DNA of 64,000 bases from Bradyrhizobium sp. (GTDB lineage Bacteria; Pseudomonadota; Alphaproteobacteria; Rhizobiales; Xanthobacteraceae), in contig NZ_JAURXB010000023.1 of the NCBI RefSeq assembly GCF_030654605.1, positions 36,351 to 100,350 on the forward strand, given 5' to 3'. The notes under the pieces were generated by a model. It made no database searches. It was not told where the DNA came from and worked only from the letters and a program-made list of their open reading frames with translations. A program made the translations under genes and the position numbers. This document shows, one piece after another, positions 7,539 to 17,800 of the stretch (positions within the stretch are counted from its first letter, which is position 1; each line of letters opens with the position of its first letter).

Positions 7539-9631
7539 TTGAACGTTTCCCAGCCAGCGTCCGGCGCGAAGCGGTCGCCGAATTTATCCGCCAGCGCGTG
7601 CAGGGTCGACACCACGTTTTCGGGTCCGCGGGTGCGGGCGTAATTCAGCGGGCCGCCGCGGAACGGCGCATAGCCGGTGCCGAAGATCATGGCGCCGTCG
7701 ACGGCGTCGGCATTGTCGACGATGCCTTCGCGCAACGCCGCGACGCAGACATTCGACATCGGCAGCACCAGCCGGTCGATCATTTCCTCCGTCGGCTCCG
7801 GCATCGAGGGCGACACCGCGCTCTTGTCGGCCTTGCCGTCCTTCCAGAGATAAAATCCCTTGCCGGTCTTGCGGCCCAATTCGCCCTTGGCCACTTTCTC
7901 GCGCAGCCACGCTGGCGTCGGCGGCAGCTGATCGCCGAATTTCGAGCGCAACATGTCGCCGACGGCAAGGCAGATATCGAGCCCCACCTGATCGGCCAGC
8001 TCAATCGGCCCCATCGGCATGCCGAATTTCACCGCCGCGGCATCGATCACCGACTTGTCGATCTTCTGGTCCAGCATCACCATCGCCTCCAGCATGTAAG
8101 GCGTCAGCGCGCGGTTGACGAGGAAGCCCGGCGAACTCCTGACCGGCAGCGGCAGCCGGTCGATGGCGCCGACAAAGGCCAGCGCCGCCTTCAGCATCTC
8201 GGGATCGCTGCCGTCATGGCTGACGACCTCGACCAGTTGCAGCCGCGACACCGGGTTGAAGAAGTGCAGGCCGACCAGCCGCTCCGGTTTTGTCAATGTG
8301 GTCCGCAGATCCTGCAGCGGAATGCTCGATGTGTTGGAGGCGAGGATGGCGCCCGGCTTCATCCGGGGCTCCAACGCAGCATAAATCTTCTGCTTCAGCT
8401 CGAGTTTCTCCGGCACCGCCTCGATGATCAGGTCGGCGTTGCGGACGCCCTCGCCGTCCATATCCGGGATCAGCCTGTCCAAGGCGTCGCGGATGTCGAT
8501 GCGCTTGCGCAGGATCTTGCCGAACAGGTCCGATGCGCGCTTGATTGCACCGGCGATCGGCTCCGGCTTCATGTCGGCCAGCGTGACGTGAAAACCCTGG
8601 CCGGCGCACCAGGCCGCGATGTCGCCGCCCATCGCGCCGGCGCCGATGACGTGGACGTGCTCGATCCTGTTGCCGCCGCCGGCGAGCTTCTTCATCTGCT
8701 CGCGCAGGAAGAACACCCGGATCAGGTTTTGCGCCGACGGCGTCACCATCAGCTGGGCGAACGAAGTCTTTTCAGCCCGCAGCATCGCGAGCTTGTCGTC
8801 GCCATGCTGCTCCCAGAGATCGATCAACGCATAGGGCGCGGGATAATGTTCACGGGGGGCTGCCTTGCCGGCCTCGGCGCGCATGCGTTTGGCAAGCAAG
8901 CCCCTGACCGGACCGAGGTTAAGGATCGAGTTGAGCGGCCCCGGCTTGGCGCGCTTCAGGCGGCCGAACACTGCATCCCGCACGGCATTGCGGACGTGCC
9001 GCTCCTCTGCCACCGCGTCGACCAGCCCGAGCGATTTGGCCTTGCGGGCATCGATGGTCTTGCCGGTCAGCATCAGGGTCATCGCCTGCATTGGATTGAC
9101 CAGCCTGGTGAAGCGCGCGGTGCCGCCGAGGCCGGGATGCAGGCCGAGCATTACTTCCGGAAAGCCAAAGCGCGCGCCCTCGATGGCGATGCGCGACTGG
9201 CAGGCCAGTGCCACCTCGAGGCCGCCGCCGAGGCAGAAACCGTGGATCACCGCGACGGTCGGCATTTTGAGGCCTTCGAGGCGGTCGATCACGGTATGGG
9301 CGCGGCCGATGGCGACTTCGACCGGCCACGGATCGGTGGCGCCGCGGAATTCGTTGACGTCGGCGCCAGCGATGAAGCCGGACGGCTTTGCGGAGCGGAT
9401 GACGAGCCCGGTGGGACGCTGGGCTTCCAGTGCCGCCAGCACCGTCTCGAGTTCTTCGATCAAATCGGCCGACAGCGTGTTGGCGCTGGCGCCCTCGCGG
9501 TCGAACAACAGCCAGGCGATGCCGTCGGCATCGCGGGTCAGCTTGAAGTGGCGGTAGGGTCCGCCGGGCTCGGGCTTCGGCCCGAGCTCGAGCACGCGGT
9601 CGGCGAGAAGGTCCATGATCCTGCTATCCAT
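7535..9631 (-). CDS. fadJ: Bifunctional enoyl-CoA hydratase / (S)-3-hydroxyacyl-CoA dehydrogenase
   Basis: 698 aa. The N-terminal crotonase domain (about residues 20-200) contains SGFIAGADVNEF and HGFCLGGGLEVALAC. The central NAD-binding 3-hydroxyacyl-CoA dehydrogenase domain contains HVIGAGAMGGDIAAWCAGQG, ASNTSSIPLQDL and GLHFFNPVSRLQLVEVV, and the C-terminal 3HCDH domain follows. This is the FadJ/FadB alpha-subunit architecture and acts on (S)-3-hydroxyacyl-CoA. The start ATG at 9631 lies 2 bp after the thiolase stop. It is the third gene of fadE-thiolase-fadJ-thioesterase. The much longer ORF-track version extends through the thiolase gene and is wrong. Confidence 0.95.
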   Translation of the reverse strand: MDSRIMDLLADRVLELGPKPEPGGPYRHFKLTRDADGIAWLLFDREGASANTLSADLIEELETVLAALEAQRPTGLVIRSAKPSGFIAGADVNEFRGATDPWPVEVAIGRAHTVIDRLEGLKMPTVAVIHGFCLGGGLEVALACQSRIAIEGARFGFPEVMLGLHPGLGGTARFTRLVNPMQAMTLMLTGKTIDARKAKSLGLVDAVAEERHVRNAVRDAVFGRLKRAKPGPLNSILNLGPVRGLLAKRMRAEAGKAAPREHYPAPYALIDLWEQHGDDKLAMLRAEKTSFAQLMVTPSAQNLIRVFFLREQMKKLAGGGNRIEHVHVIGAGAMGGDIAAWCAGQGFHVTLADMKPEPIAGAIKRASDLFGKILRKRIDIRDALDRLIPDMDGEGVRNADLIIEAVPEKLELKQKIYAALEPRMKPGAILASNTSSIPLQDLRTTLTKPERLVGLHFFNPVSRLQLVEVVSHDGSDPEMLKAALAFVGAIDRLPLPVRSSPGFLVNRALTPYMLEAMVMLDQKIDKSVIDAAAVKFGMPMGPIELADQVGLDICLAVGDMLRSKFGDQLPPTPAWLREKVAKGELGRKTGKGFYLWKDGKADKSAVSPSMPEPTEEMIDRLVLPMSNVCVAALREGIVDNADAVDGAMIFGTGYAPFRGGPLNYARTRGPENVVSTLHALADKFGDRFAPDAGWETFK

Positions 9632-9633
9632 GA

Positions 9634-10917
9634 TCACACCGTCTCGATCAGCATGGCGCCACCCAGCCCGCCACCGATGCATTCGGTGGCGATGCCGCGT
9701 TTGGTTCCCAGCCGCTTCATCGCATTGACGAGATGCAGCACGATGCGGTTGCCGCTGCAGCCGACGGGATGGCCAAGGCTGATGGCGCCGCCGTCGACAT
9801 TCAGCCTGGCGTGGTCGATCGGCCCGGCAGCGCCGTCGAGGCCCAGAATCTCGCGGCAGAATTTTTCGTCGTTCCAGGCGGCGAGACAGCCCAGCACCTG
9901 CGTCGCGAACGCCTCGTTCAACTCCCAGGTCTCGATATCCCCGAGCGACAATTTGTTGCGCTTCAGGAGTTCGTTCGACGAAAGCACCGGGCCGAGACCC
10001 ATGATGGAGGGATCGAGCGCCGACCATTGGCTGTCGACAATCATCGCCTTCGGCGTCAGGCCGTGCTGCTTGACCGCCTCTTCGGAAGCCAGGATGACCC
10101 ACGAAGCGCCATCGGTGATCTGCGAGGAATTGCCCGGCGTGACCTGGCCCCAGGGCCGCTCGAACACAGGCTTCAGGCTCGCCAGCTTTTCGGGTGTGGA
10201 ATCCGGCCGCACGCCGTCGTCGTGGTCATAAAACTTGCCGTCGCGCGCGAAGGCGGTTTCGACCTCGCCCTTGAGCCAGCCTTGCGCCTGCGCGTTGGCG
10301 AGCCGCTTGTGGCTTTCGGCGGCATAAAAATCCGACTGCGCCCGGGTGATGCCGAAGAGATAACCGACCTTTTCGGCGGTCTGTCCCATGTTGAGGTCGG
10401 TGATCGGATCGGTCAGCCCGCGCTCGAGGCCGATGATCGGCTTGAAATAGCTGGGGCGGGTTTTGGCAAGTGCGGCGAGCTTGGCGACAATGCCCTTGGC
10501 GCTGGCAAGGCCTGCGAACCAGCGCACACCCTGCTGCGGCCAGACCAGCGGCGCGTGGCTGAGGGCTTCGGCGCCGCCGGCCAGGATCAGGTCCGAATTG
10601 CCTTCGCGGATATAGCGGTAGGCCGTGTCGATCGACTGCATGCCGGAGCCGCAATTGATCTGCACCGTGAACGCCACCATGGCTTCGCCCATGCCGAGCC
10701 GCAGGGCGGCGACGCGGGCCGGGTTCATCTCGTCGGCAATGACATTGACGCAGCCGAGGATCACCTGGTCGAACGCCGTGGGGGCGAAGGGTTGCCGGGC
10801 CAGCAGCGGCCGGCCGCATTGCACGGCGAGATCGACCGGGGTAAACGGCCCCGGCCCGGAACGCGCCTTCAGGAACGGCGTCCGGCTGCCGTCGATAATG
10901 TAGACCGGTCGCGCCAT
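9634..10917 (-). CDS. fadI: Acetyl-CoA acetyltransferase (3-ketoacyl-CoA thiolase)
   Basis: 427-aa thiolase catalysing the thiolytic cleavage step of beta-oxidation. The nucleophilic cysteine lies in INCGSGMQSIDTAYRYI, the His/Cys pair in GHPVGCSGNRIVLHL, and the C-terminal CIGGGLGGAMLIE is typical. The sequence follows the FadI (trifunctional beta-subunit) branch in length and in the long loop region. The start codon overlaps the fadE stop as TGATG, and the stop is 2 bp from the fadJ start, so the three proteins are probably made in stoichiometric amounts as one complex. Confidence 0.93.
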   Translation of the reverse strand: MARPVYIIDGSRTPFLKARSGPGPFTPVDLAVQCGRPLLARQPFAPTAFDQVILGCVNVIADEMNPARVAALRLGMGEAMVAFTVQINCGSGMQSIDTAYRYIREGNSDLILAGGAEALSHAPLVWPQQGVRWFAGLASAKGIVAKLAALAKTRPSYFKPIIGLERGLTDPITDLNMGQTAEKVGYLFGITRAQSDFYAAESHKRLANAQAQGWLKGEVETAFARDGKFYDHDDGVRPDSTPEKLASLKPVFERPWGQVTPGNSSQITDGASWVILASEEAVKQHGLTPKAMIVDSQWSALDPSIMGLGPVLSSNELLKRNKLSLGDIETWELNEAFATQVLGCLAAWNDEKFCREILGLDGAAGPIDHARLNVDGGAISLGHPVGCSGNRIVLHLVNAMKRLGTKRGIATECIGGGLGGAMLIETV

Positions 10918-13184
10918 CAGCTTGCTGCCCGTTGTTCACCCAATTCCTGGAAGAACTGATGCACATCGGCGGGCTTCTTGTAAATCGGCGACAACGCCTC
11001 AGGCGCGAAGTCGTCGACCTCGATCACTTTTGCGACAGCTTCCCGGGCGGCGGCGAGCTTCTCGCCCTCGCTTTGGGTGATTACGCCGCGCTTGACCGCC
11101 TCCTTCCAGTCATGGAGGCGGGCCGCGCGCATGCTCTTGGCAATCTCTTCTGCGCCGGTCACCAGCAGGAACGCCTTCTCCAGACGCGCCACGCCGCCGT
11201 CGTCATCGACATGTGACAAATCCGCCGTCAGGCGGTCGCGCGCCGCCGACGGCTCCAGCACCAGCTGGGCGCATTGGTGGACCACGCGGTCGGACGGCCC
11301 GAGCACGCGCACGCCGAACGGCTGGATCACGAACTTCAGAATAACAGCGACGAAGCGGTTGGGCATATTGGCCAGAATTTCCGCAAAGCGGTTCTCGATG
11401 GTCTTGAAGCCGCTGGCCATGCACCATTCCAGCGCGGCGAAATCGGCCTGCTGGCGGCCCTCGTCCTGCCAGCGCTTCAGCGCGGCGGACAGCAGGTAGA
11501 GTTCGGAAAGAATATCGCCGAACCGCGCCGACAGCATTTCCTTGCGCTTCAGCGCGCCGCCGAGCGTGAGCAGCGCCATGTCGGCGCACAGGGCGAAGGC
11601 CGAGGAATAGCGCGACAGCTGCCGATAGAACCCGGTGGCCTCGCCGGCATCCGGCGCCGGCGCAAACATCCCGCCGCTCCAGTTGGGGCCCCAGGCACGG
11701 AACAGCGTGGTCACGCTGTGGCCGATATGCTGCCAGAACGCCTTGTCGAAAGCATCGAGCCCTTTGGCGCGGTCGGCCTCGCCAAGCGCGTTCATCTCTT
11801 CCAGCAGATAGGGATGCGCGCGGATCGCACCCTGCCCGAACACGATCAGATTGCGGGTCAGGATATTGGCGCCCTCCACGGTGATGCCGACCGGCACCGA
11901 GCGATAGAGGCTGCCCATGTAGTTCTGCGGGCCGTCGATCACGGCCTTGCCGCCATGGATGTCCATGGCGTCGTCGATCGCGATCCGCATCCTTTCGGTA
12001 GCATGCAGCTTCATGATGCCGGAAATCACCGCGGGATGGTGGCCCTGGTTGAGCGCCGCGCAGGTCAGCCGCCGCGCGGCGTCGAGCAGATAGGCGGTGC
12101 CGGCGATGCGCGCCAGCGGCTCCTCGATGCCTTCGAATTTTCCGATGGGCACGTTGAACTGCTCGCGAATGCGGGCATAGGCGCCTGACGTGCGCGCGGC
12201 ATAGGCCGCGCCCGCGGCGGACAATGACGGCAGCGAGATGCCGCGCCCGGCGGCTAGCGCCGTCATCAGCATTTTCCAGCCCTGGCCGAGGCGTTCTTGC
12301 CCGCCGATGATGTAGTCCATCGGGATGAAGACGTCATGTCCCTTGTTGGGGCCGTTCTGGAACACCTGCATCGACGGCAGATGGCGCCGGCCGATCTCCA
12401 CGCCGGCCAGATCCGTCGGGATCAGCGCCACGGATATGCCGAGTTCTTCCTGCGAACCCACGAGGTGATCCGGATCGTAGGCCTTGAAGGCAAGGCCGAG
12501 CAGCGTCGCCACCGGGCCGAGCGTGATATAGCGCTTGTGCCAGTTGAGGCGGAGCCCAAGCACTTCCTTGCCGTCAAAATTGCCCTTGCAGATGATGCCG
12601 CTGTCGATCATCGACGCGGCGTCGGAGCCGGCTTCCGGGCTGGTCAGCCCGAAGCAGGGAATCTCGCTTCCGTCCGCGAGGCGCGGCAGCCATTTCTGCT
12701 GCTGGTCCCTGGTGCCGAAGCGCATCAGCAGTTCGCCGGGGCCCAGTGAATTGGGCACCATCACGGTGACGGCGGCAGTGAGCGACCGCGACGAAAGCTT
12801 TCGCACCACTTCGGAATGCGCATAGGGCGAGAAGCCGAGCCCGCCATGCTCCTTCGGAATGATCATGCCGAAGAATTTTTCGCGCTTGATGAAGGCCCAG
12901 ACCTCGGGCGGCAAATCCCGCCATTCCCAATTGATCTTCCAGTCGTCGAGCATGGCGCAGAGCGTATCGACCGGGCCGTTCAGGAACGCCTGCTCTTCCG
13001 GAGTCAGCGTCGCCGGCGCCATCGCCAGCAGTTTGGCCCAGTCCGGATTGCCGGTGAACAGGTCGGCATCCCACCAGACGTCGCCGGCCTCCAGCGCTTC
13101 GCGCTCGGTGTCGGACATCGCCGGCAGCACGCCGCGCGCCCAGGAGAAGATCGGCTTGGTGAGGTAATCGCGGCGGAAGCTCAT
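10917..13184 (-). CDS. fadE: Acyl-CoA dehydrogenase, long FadE type
   Basis: 755-aa FAD acyl-CoA dehydrogenase introducing the trans-2 double bond, the first step of beta-oxidation. Its length and the C-terminal extension after the ACAD fold (DUF1974-like, from about residue 460) match FadE rather than the 380-aa ACAD class. The central motif CFGLTSPEAGSDAASM and the downstream DIHGGKAVIDGPQNYMGSLYRSVPV are characteristic. It is the first gene of the operon, overlapping the thiolase start by 1 bp. The promoter should lie in the 250 bp upstream; no operator was recognised there with confidence. Confidence 0.94.
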   Translation of the reverse strand: MSFRRDYLTKPIFSWARGVLPAMSDTEREALEAGDVWWDADLFTGNPDWAKLLAMAPATLTPEEQAFLNGPVDTLCAMLDDWKINWEWRDLPPEVWAFIKREKFFGMIIPKEHGGLGFSPYAHSEVVRKLSSRSLTAAVTVMVPNSLGPGELLMRFGTRDQQQKWLPRLADGSEIPCFGLTSPEAGSDAASMIDSGIICKGNFDGKEVLGLRLNWHKRYITLGPVATLLGLAFKAYDPDHLVGSQEELGISVALIPTDLAGVEIGRRHLPSMQVFQNGPNKGHDVFIPMDYIIGGQERLGQGWKMLMTALAAGRGISLPSLSAAGAAYAARTSGAYARIREQFNVPIGKFEGIEEPLARIAGTAYLLDAARRLTCAALNQGHHPAVISGIMKLHATERMRIAIDDAMDIHGGKAVIDGPQNYMGSLYRSVPVGITVEGANILTRNLIVFGQGAIRAHPYLLEEMNALGEADRAKGLDAFDKAFWQHIGHSVTTLFRAWGPNWSGGMFAPAPDAGEATGFYRQLSRYSSAFALCADMALLTLGGALKRKEMLSARFGDILSELYLLSAALKRWQDEGRQQADFAALEWCMASGFKTIENRFAEILANMPNRFVAVILKFVIQPFGVRVLGPSDRVVHQCAQLVLEPSAARDRLTADLSHVDDDGGVARLEKAFLLVTGAEEIAKSMRAARLHDWKEAVKRGVITQSEGEKLAAAREAVAKVIEVDDFAPEALSPIYKKPADVHQFFQELGEQRAAS

Positions 13185-13370
13185 GGCGGTGTCCTCATGG
13201 TCGGGGAACGGCGCGATGGTCGCGGCACCGTCTATGCCAAAAGACGGTTCACCCTAGCGGAAAGCGGGGGGTTTCGGTGAACACTTCGCACTGAAATTGA
13301 GGCGAAATTGATCCAACAGATGATCCGGCGCACTGGTGCCTGATAACGGCCATGAGGCGCGTCGGTTCCT

Positions 13371-13419
13371 CTTATCCCTCCCGCCACGCGGCGAAGAGCC
13401 GCGCGGGGGGAGGGATAAG
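13371..13419. repeat. Palindromic repeat / hairpin after flavin reductase gene
   Basis: CTTATCCCTCCC and GGGAGGGATAAG are perfectly complementary 12-bp arms enclosing a GC-rich centre. It lies 19 nt past the flavin reductase stop and may serve as its terminator. It also resembles the GGGAGGG-cored palindromes seen at 32.8 kb. Confidence 0.6.
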
Positions 13420-13438
13420 GAAGAATCTCGCTACGCGA

Positions 13439-14071
13439 TCAATCCGGCCGCTTCATCTCGAACATGTTTTCCGGCTTGATCTCGAAATAGTCCCCCTGGC
13501 GGCCGGCGCGAACGATCGGGTGGGCGAGTGCTGTCTGGTAGACGCCGTCCTTGATGAAGGCCTTGTCGATGTGGACGGCGACGACCTCGCCGAGCGTGAG
13601 CCAGGCCTGCGCCTTCTTGCCGTCGGCGCCCTGCAGCTGGATGATTTGAGACAATTTGCACTCGAACGAAACCGGGCTTTCCGCGACCCGCGGCACGTTG
13701 ACGAGTTTGCCCGGCACCGCCGTGAGGCCTGCGACATTGAACTCGCTGACGTCATGGGCGACATGCGCCGCGGTCGCGTTCATCTGCTGCGACAGGTCCA
13801 TGGTGGCGAGGTTCCAGACGAACTCGCCGGTCTCTTGGATGTTCTGGACTGAGTCCTTCCACGAGGTCGAGGAAAAGCCGATGATCGGCGGATGATAGTT
13901 GAAGGCGTTGAAGAAGCTGTAGGGCGCGAGATTGACGTTGCCCTTGGCGTCCCGCGACGAGATCCAGCCGATCGGGCGCGGCGCGATGATGGCGTTGAAC
14001 GGGTCGTGCTTGAGGCCGTGGCCGTGGGCCGGCTCGTAATAATGCAGGTCTTTCGGGGGTTTGGCGTCCAC
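13439..14071 (-). CDS. Flavin reductase-like domain protein
   Basis: About 210-aa FMN-binding split-barrel protein of the flavin_reduct family. The motif IIAPRPIGWISSRDAKGNVNLAPYSFFNAFNYHPPIIGFSS is characteristic, as is GEFVWNLATMDLSQQMNATAA. Such proteins bind FMN and reduce flavin with NAD(P)H, or act as flavoenzymes of uncertain substrate. The start is GTG at 14071 because GAAGGA lies about 8 nt upstream; the ORF-track start adds nine unlikely residues. It stands alone between two palindromic repeats. Confidence 0.87.
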   Translation of the reverse strand: MDAKPPKDLHYYEPAHGHGLKHDPFNAIIAPRPIGWISSRDAKGNVNLAPYSFFNAFNYHPPIIGFSSTSWKDSVQNIQETGEFVWNLATMDLSQQMNATAAHVAHDVSEFNVAGLTAVPGKLVNVPRVAESPVSFECKLSQIIQLQGADGKKAQAWLTLGEVVAVHIDKAFIKDGVYQTALAHPIVRAGRQGDYFEIKPENMFEMKRPD

Positions 14072-14130
14072 GTTATTTTTCCTTCGTAGGTTCGGCAAAG
14101 CGAAGCGGGCCCACCCTAGAGAACTATCAA

Positions 14131-14219
14131 CGTCATTGCGAGGAGCGCTTGCGACGAAGCAATCCAGCTTCTTTCTTTGCGCTGCAGGATGGATTGCTTC
14201 GCTGCGCTCGCAATGACGA
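14131..14219. repeat. Interspersed palindromic element (CGTCATTGCGAG type)
   Basis: Left arm CGTCATTGCGAGGAGCG...CGAAGCAATCCAG and right arm GGATTGCTTCGCTGCGCTCGCAATGACG form a long imperfect inverted repeat. The same arms recur at 18041-18119 and as a half copy at 31363-31387. It lies between the flavin reductase start and the TetR stop. It is a REP/RPE-like element. Confidence 0.8.
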
Positions 14220-14831
14220 CTAGCGCGCCGCCTTACCGCGCGGCGCGAAGCCGGCGATGATGAAATCGATCATCTGGTCGAGCGTCGGGCTCGGCTTGTC
14301 GATGCATTGGGCGATCATCTGCGGATGGAAGAACCGCATCATCGCCATGCAGGTGCAGATCGCTGCCACCGGCACGTCGGCGACCTCGAATTCGCCCGAA
14401 GCGACGCCATGGCCGATGACGGAACCGATGATTTCGCCGATCAGCTGGATATGCGCGTTGCAGACCTCCCAGTTCTCCTCCATCGCGATCGCGACCATCT
14501 CGTGCAGCTTGGAATCGCCGACATAGCGCTCGCTGTTCATGTGATGAATGGTCGTCAGCAGTTCGCGCAGGCGGCCGACCGCCGGACCGGGCCGCGCCGC
14601 GATCGCCTGCGCCGCTTCCTCCACCTCGCCCATCAGCAGCCGCGCCACCGCCTGGTGGATCGCCTTTTTCGAATCGAAGAAGCGATAGACGTTGGCCGGA
14701 CTCATCCGCAGCGCCTTGGCGATGTCGGCCACGGTGGTTTTCTGATAGCCTATTTGGCGAAACAAACGCTCCGCCACCACGAGAATCCGCTCCCGCGTAT
14801 CGGGTTCGATATGGTCGGAAACCAGCGCCAT
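14220..14831 (-). CDS. TetR-family repressor of the adjacent RND efflux pump
   Basis: About 203 aa. The N-terminal TetR helix-turn-helix is RILVVAERLFRQIGYQKTTVADIAKALRMSPANVYRFFDSKKAIHQAV (residues about 15-60); the C-terminal ligand domain is divergent. The ATG at 14831 is preferred; a GTG at 14849 would add six residues. It is the last gene of the adaptor-pump-TetR run (29 bp after the pump stop), so it probably autoregulates and represses the efflux operon through the palindrome at 19276-19301. Confidence 0.87.
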   Translation of the reverse strand: MALVSDHIEPDTRERILVVAERLFRQIGYQKTTVADIAKALRMSPANVYRFFDSKKAIHQAVARLLMGEVEEAAQAIAARPGPAVGRLRELLTTIHHMNSERYVGDSKLHEMVAIAMEENWEVCNAHIQLIGEIIGSVIGHGVASGEFEVADVPVAAICTCMAMMRFFHPQMIAQCIDKPSPTLDQMIDFIIAGFAPRGKAAR

Positions 14832-14860
14832 GTCAGGACTCAATCCCACCCAATGTTCAA

Positions 14861-17800
14861 TTATTCGGCAGCCTCGGCAAGCGGAAATGCGAGTTGCTTG
14901 TCGCTCTCATGCTGCGGCGCAACGTCAACTTTCTCAGCCGTGCCGCGTTCCTCGAGGCTCTTGCGGAACCAGAGCGCGTAGAGGCCCGGCAGATACAGCA
15001 GGGTCAGGAAGGTCGCCACGAACAGGCCGCCCATGATGGTGATCGCCATCGGACCCCAGAACGCCGAGCGCGACAGCGGGATCATGGCGAGTATAGCGGC
15101 CAGCGCCGTCAGCACCACCGGGCGAGCGCGCCGGACGGTGGCTTCGACGATGGCTTCCTTGCGGGACAGGCCGGCCAGGACATCGGTTTCGATCTGGTCA
15201 ACCAGGATCACGGCGTTACGCATGATCATGCCGGCCAGCGCGATCAGCCCGAGCAGCGCCACGAAGCCGAACGGCTGATTGGCGACGTTCAGGCCGAGCG
15301 AGGCGCCGATGATGCCGAGCGGCGCAGTGAGGAACACCAGGATCAGCCGCGAGAAGCTTTGCAACTGGATCATCAGCAGCGTCAGCATGACGATGACCAT
15401 CAGCGGAAACAGCACGAAGATCGAGGCATTGCCCTTGGCGGACTCCTCGAACGCGCCGCCAGCCTCGATCCGGTAGGCCGCCGGCAGGCTGTCGCGGATC
15501 TCCTGCAGTTTCGGCGAGATCTCGCTGGTGACGTCAGGCGCCTGCACGCCGTCGACGACGTCGCCGCGCACGGTGATCGCCATGTCGCGGTTGCGACGCC
15601 AGATGATCGGCTCCTCATGGGCGTACTCGATTTTTGCGATCTGCGTCAGCGGCACCGCGACGCCGTTGCGCGAGGTCACGGTGAGATCGCCGACGCGGCC
15701 GAGATCGAGCCGTTCGGACGGCACCGCGCGGGCCACCACGCCGACTTTCTCGATGCCGTCGCGGATCGTCGTCACCGGCGCGCCGGAAATCAGCATGGCC
15801 AGCGCCTGCGACACGTCCTGCGGGGTCAGGCCGAGCGCGCGGGCGCGGTCCTGGTCGACCACCAGCTTGAGATAGGGCGACTGCTCATTCCAGTCGAGCT
15901 GCGGATCTATGACGTTGGGATTCTGCCTGACGACGTCGCGCACTCTGTAGGCGATGTCGCGCACGGTGTTGGGGTCGGGGCCGATGACCCGGAACTGGAC
16001 CGGAAAGCCGACCGGCGGGCCGAAGTTGAAACGATCGATGCGTACGCGCGCTTCCGACAGCACACCCTCGCCCACGGCCTTCTCCAGACGGGCCTTGATC
16101 CGCTCGCGCGCGTCGACGTCCCTGGAGATGATCACGATCTCGGCGAAGGCTTCGTTCGGCAACTGCGGGTTGAGCCCGAGCCAGAAGCGCGGCGAACCCT
16201 GGCCGACGTAGGACGTGTAGGTCGCAATGTCCTTGTCGTCCTTCAGCAGCCCTTCGGCGGCTTTCACCGATTTCTCGGTGACGTTGAACGCGGTGCCCTC
16301 GGGCAGCCGCAACTGCAGGAACAGTTCCGGCCGCTCCGACAGCGGGAAGAACTGCTGCTGCACGTGACCAAAGCCGACGATGGAGAGCGCGAACACGGCC
16401 ACCGTCGCCAGCACCACCTTGATCCGGTGATCGACGCACCACTGGATCATGCTGCGCAGGATCCGGTAGAAGCGGGTTTCGTAGACCGCGTGCGGATCGT
16501 GGTTGTGATGCACGGTGATGTTGGGCAGCAGCTTGACGCCGATATAGGGCGTGAAGATCACCGCGACGAACCATGACGCCACCAGCGCGATCGCCACGAT
16601 CCAGAAAATGCCGCCGGCATATTCACCGACCGCCGAATTGGCAAAGCCGATGGGGAGGAAGCCAACGGCCGTGACCAGCGTTCCCGTGAGCATCGGAAAC
16701 GCAGTTGATTCCCAGGCAAAGGACGCCGCGCGCATGCGGTCCCAGCCCTGCTCCATTTTCACCACCATCATTTCGACCGCGATGATGGCATCGTCGACCA
16801 ATAGCCCGAGCGCGATGATCAAGGCACCGAGTGTAATGCGGTGCAGGTCGATCGACATCGCATTCATCACGATGAAGACGATCGCCAGCACCAGCGGCAC
16901 CGACAGCGCCACCACGATGCCGGTGCGCCATCCCAATGCCACGAAGCTGACAAACAGCACGATCGCCAGCGCCTCGATGAAAGAGCGCACGAACTCGCCG
17001 ACGGCGCGCTCGACCACCTTGGGCTGGTCGGCGATCTGCTCGACCTGGATGCCCTGCGGCACCGCCTTCATGAACTCATTGGTGGCGTTCTCGACTTCCT
17101 TGCCGAGCTCCAGGACGTTGGCGCCCTTGGCGGTGACCACGCCGACGCCGAGCGCAGGCTTGCCTTCCTGCCGCGCCACGAAAGTCGGCGGATCGACGAA
17201 GCCGCGGGTCACGGTGGCGATATCGCCCAGGCGAAATACCCGGCCGTTGCTTTCGACCGGCGTCTCGGCAACCGCCTTGACGCCGTCGAGCGCCCCGGTG
17301 ACGCGCAGCGGCACACGCTGCGAGGAGGTTTCCACCGTGCCGGCCGGCACCACATTGTTCTGCTTGGCCAGTGAATCGAACAGCGCCTGCGGCGTGATGC
17401 CGAGCGTCGCCAGCTTGGCGTGCGAGAACTCGACGAAGATCCGCTCTTCCTGGGCGCCGTAGAGATTGACCTTGGTGACGCCAGGCACCTTGAGCAGCCG
17501 CTGGCGCATGCCCTCGGCGGCCTTTTTCAATTGTGCGAAGTCGGCGCCGTCGCCGGTCATCATATAGAGAATGGAATCGACGTCGCTGAATTCGTCGTTG
17601 ACGGTGGGGCCGAGCAAGCCGGTGGGCAGCTGGCCCTGCACGTCCACGAGCTTCTTGCGCAGCATATAGAACAGGTAGGGCACGTCCTTCGGCGGGGTCG
17701 AATCCTTGAAGGTGACCTGCATCGCCGTAAACGACGGTTTCGAATAGGTCTGCACCTTCTCGAAATAAGGCAGTTCCTGCAGCTTCTTCTCGATGGGATC

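Noticed and set aside
7598-10231. 877-aa plus-strand ORF antisense to the fad operon
   Set aside because: It is the reverse-frame shadow of high-GC fadJ/thiolase codons, rich in Arg/His/Gly/Gln, without domain signatures or a ribosome site, while the minus-strand genes are unmistakable.
14894-16576. 560-aa plus-strand ORF inside the RND pump
   Set aside because: Antisense to the RND gene; composition dominated by Arg, Asp, Gly and His, no domain.
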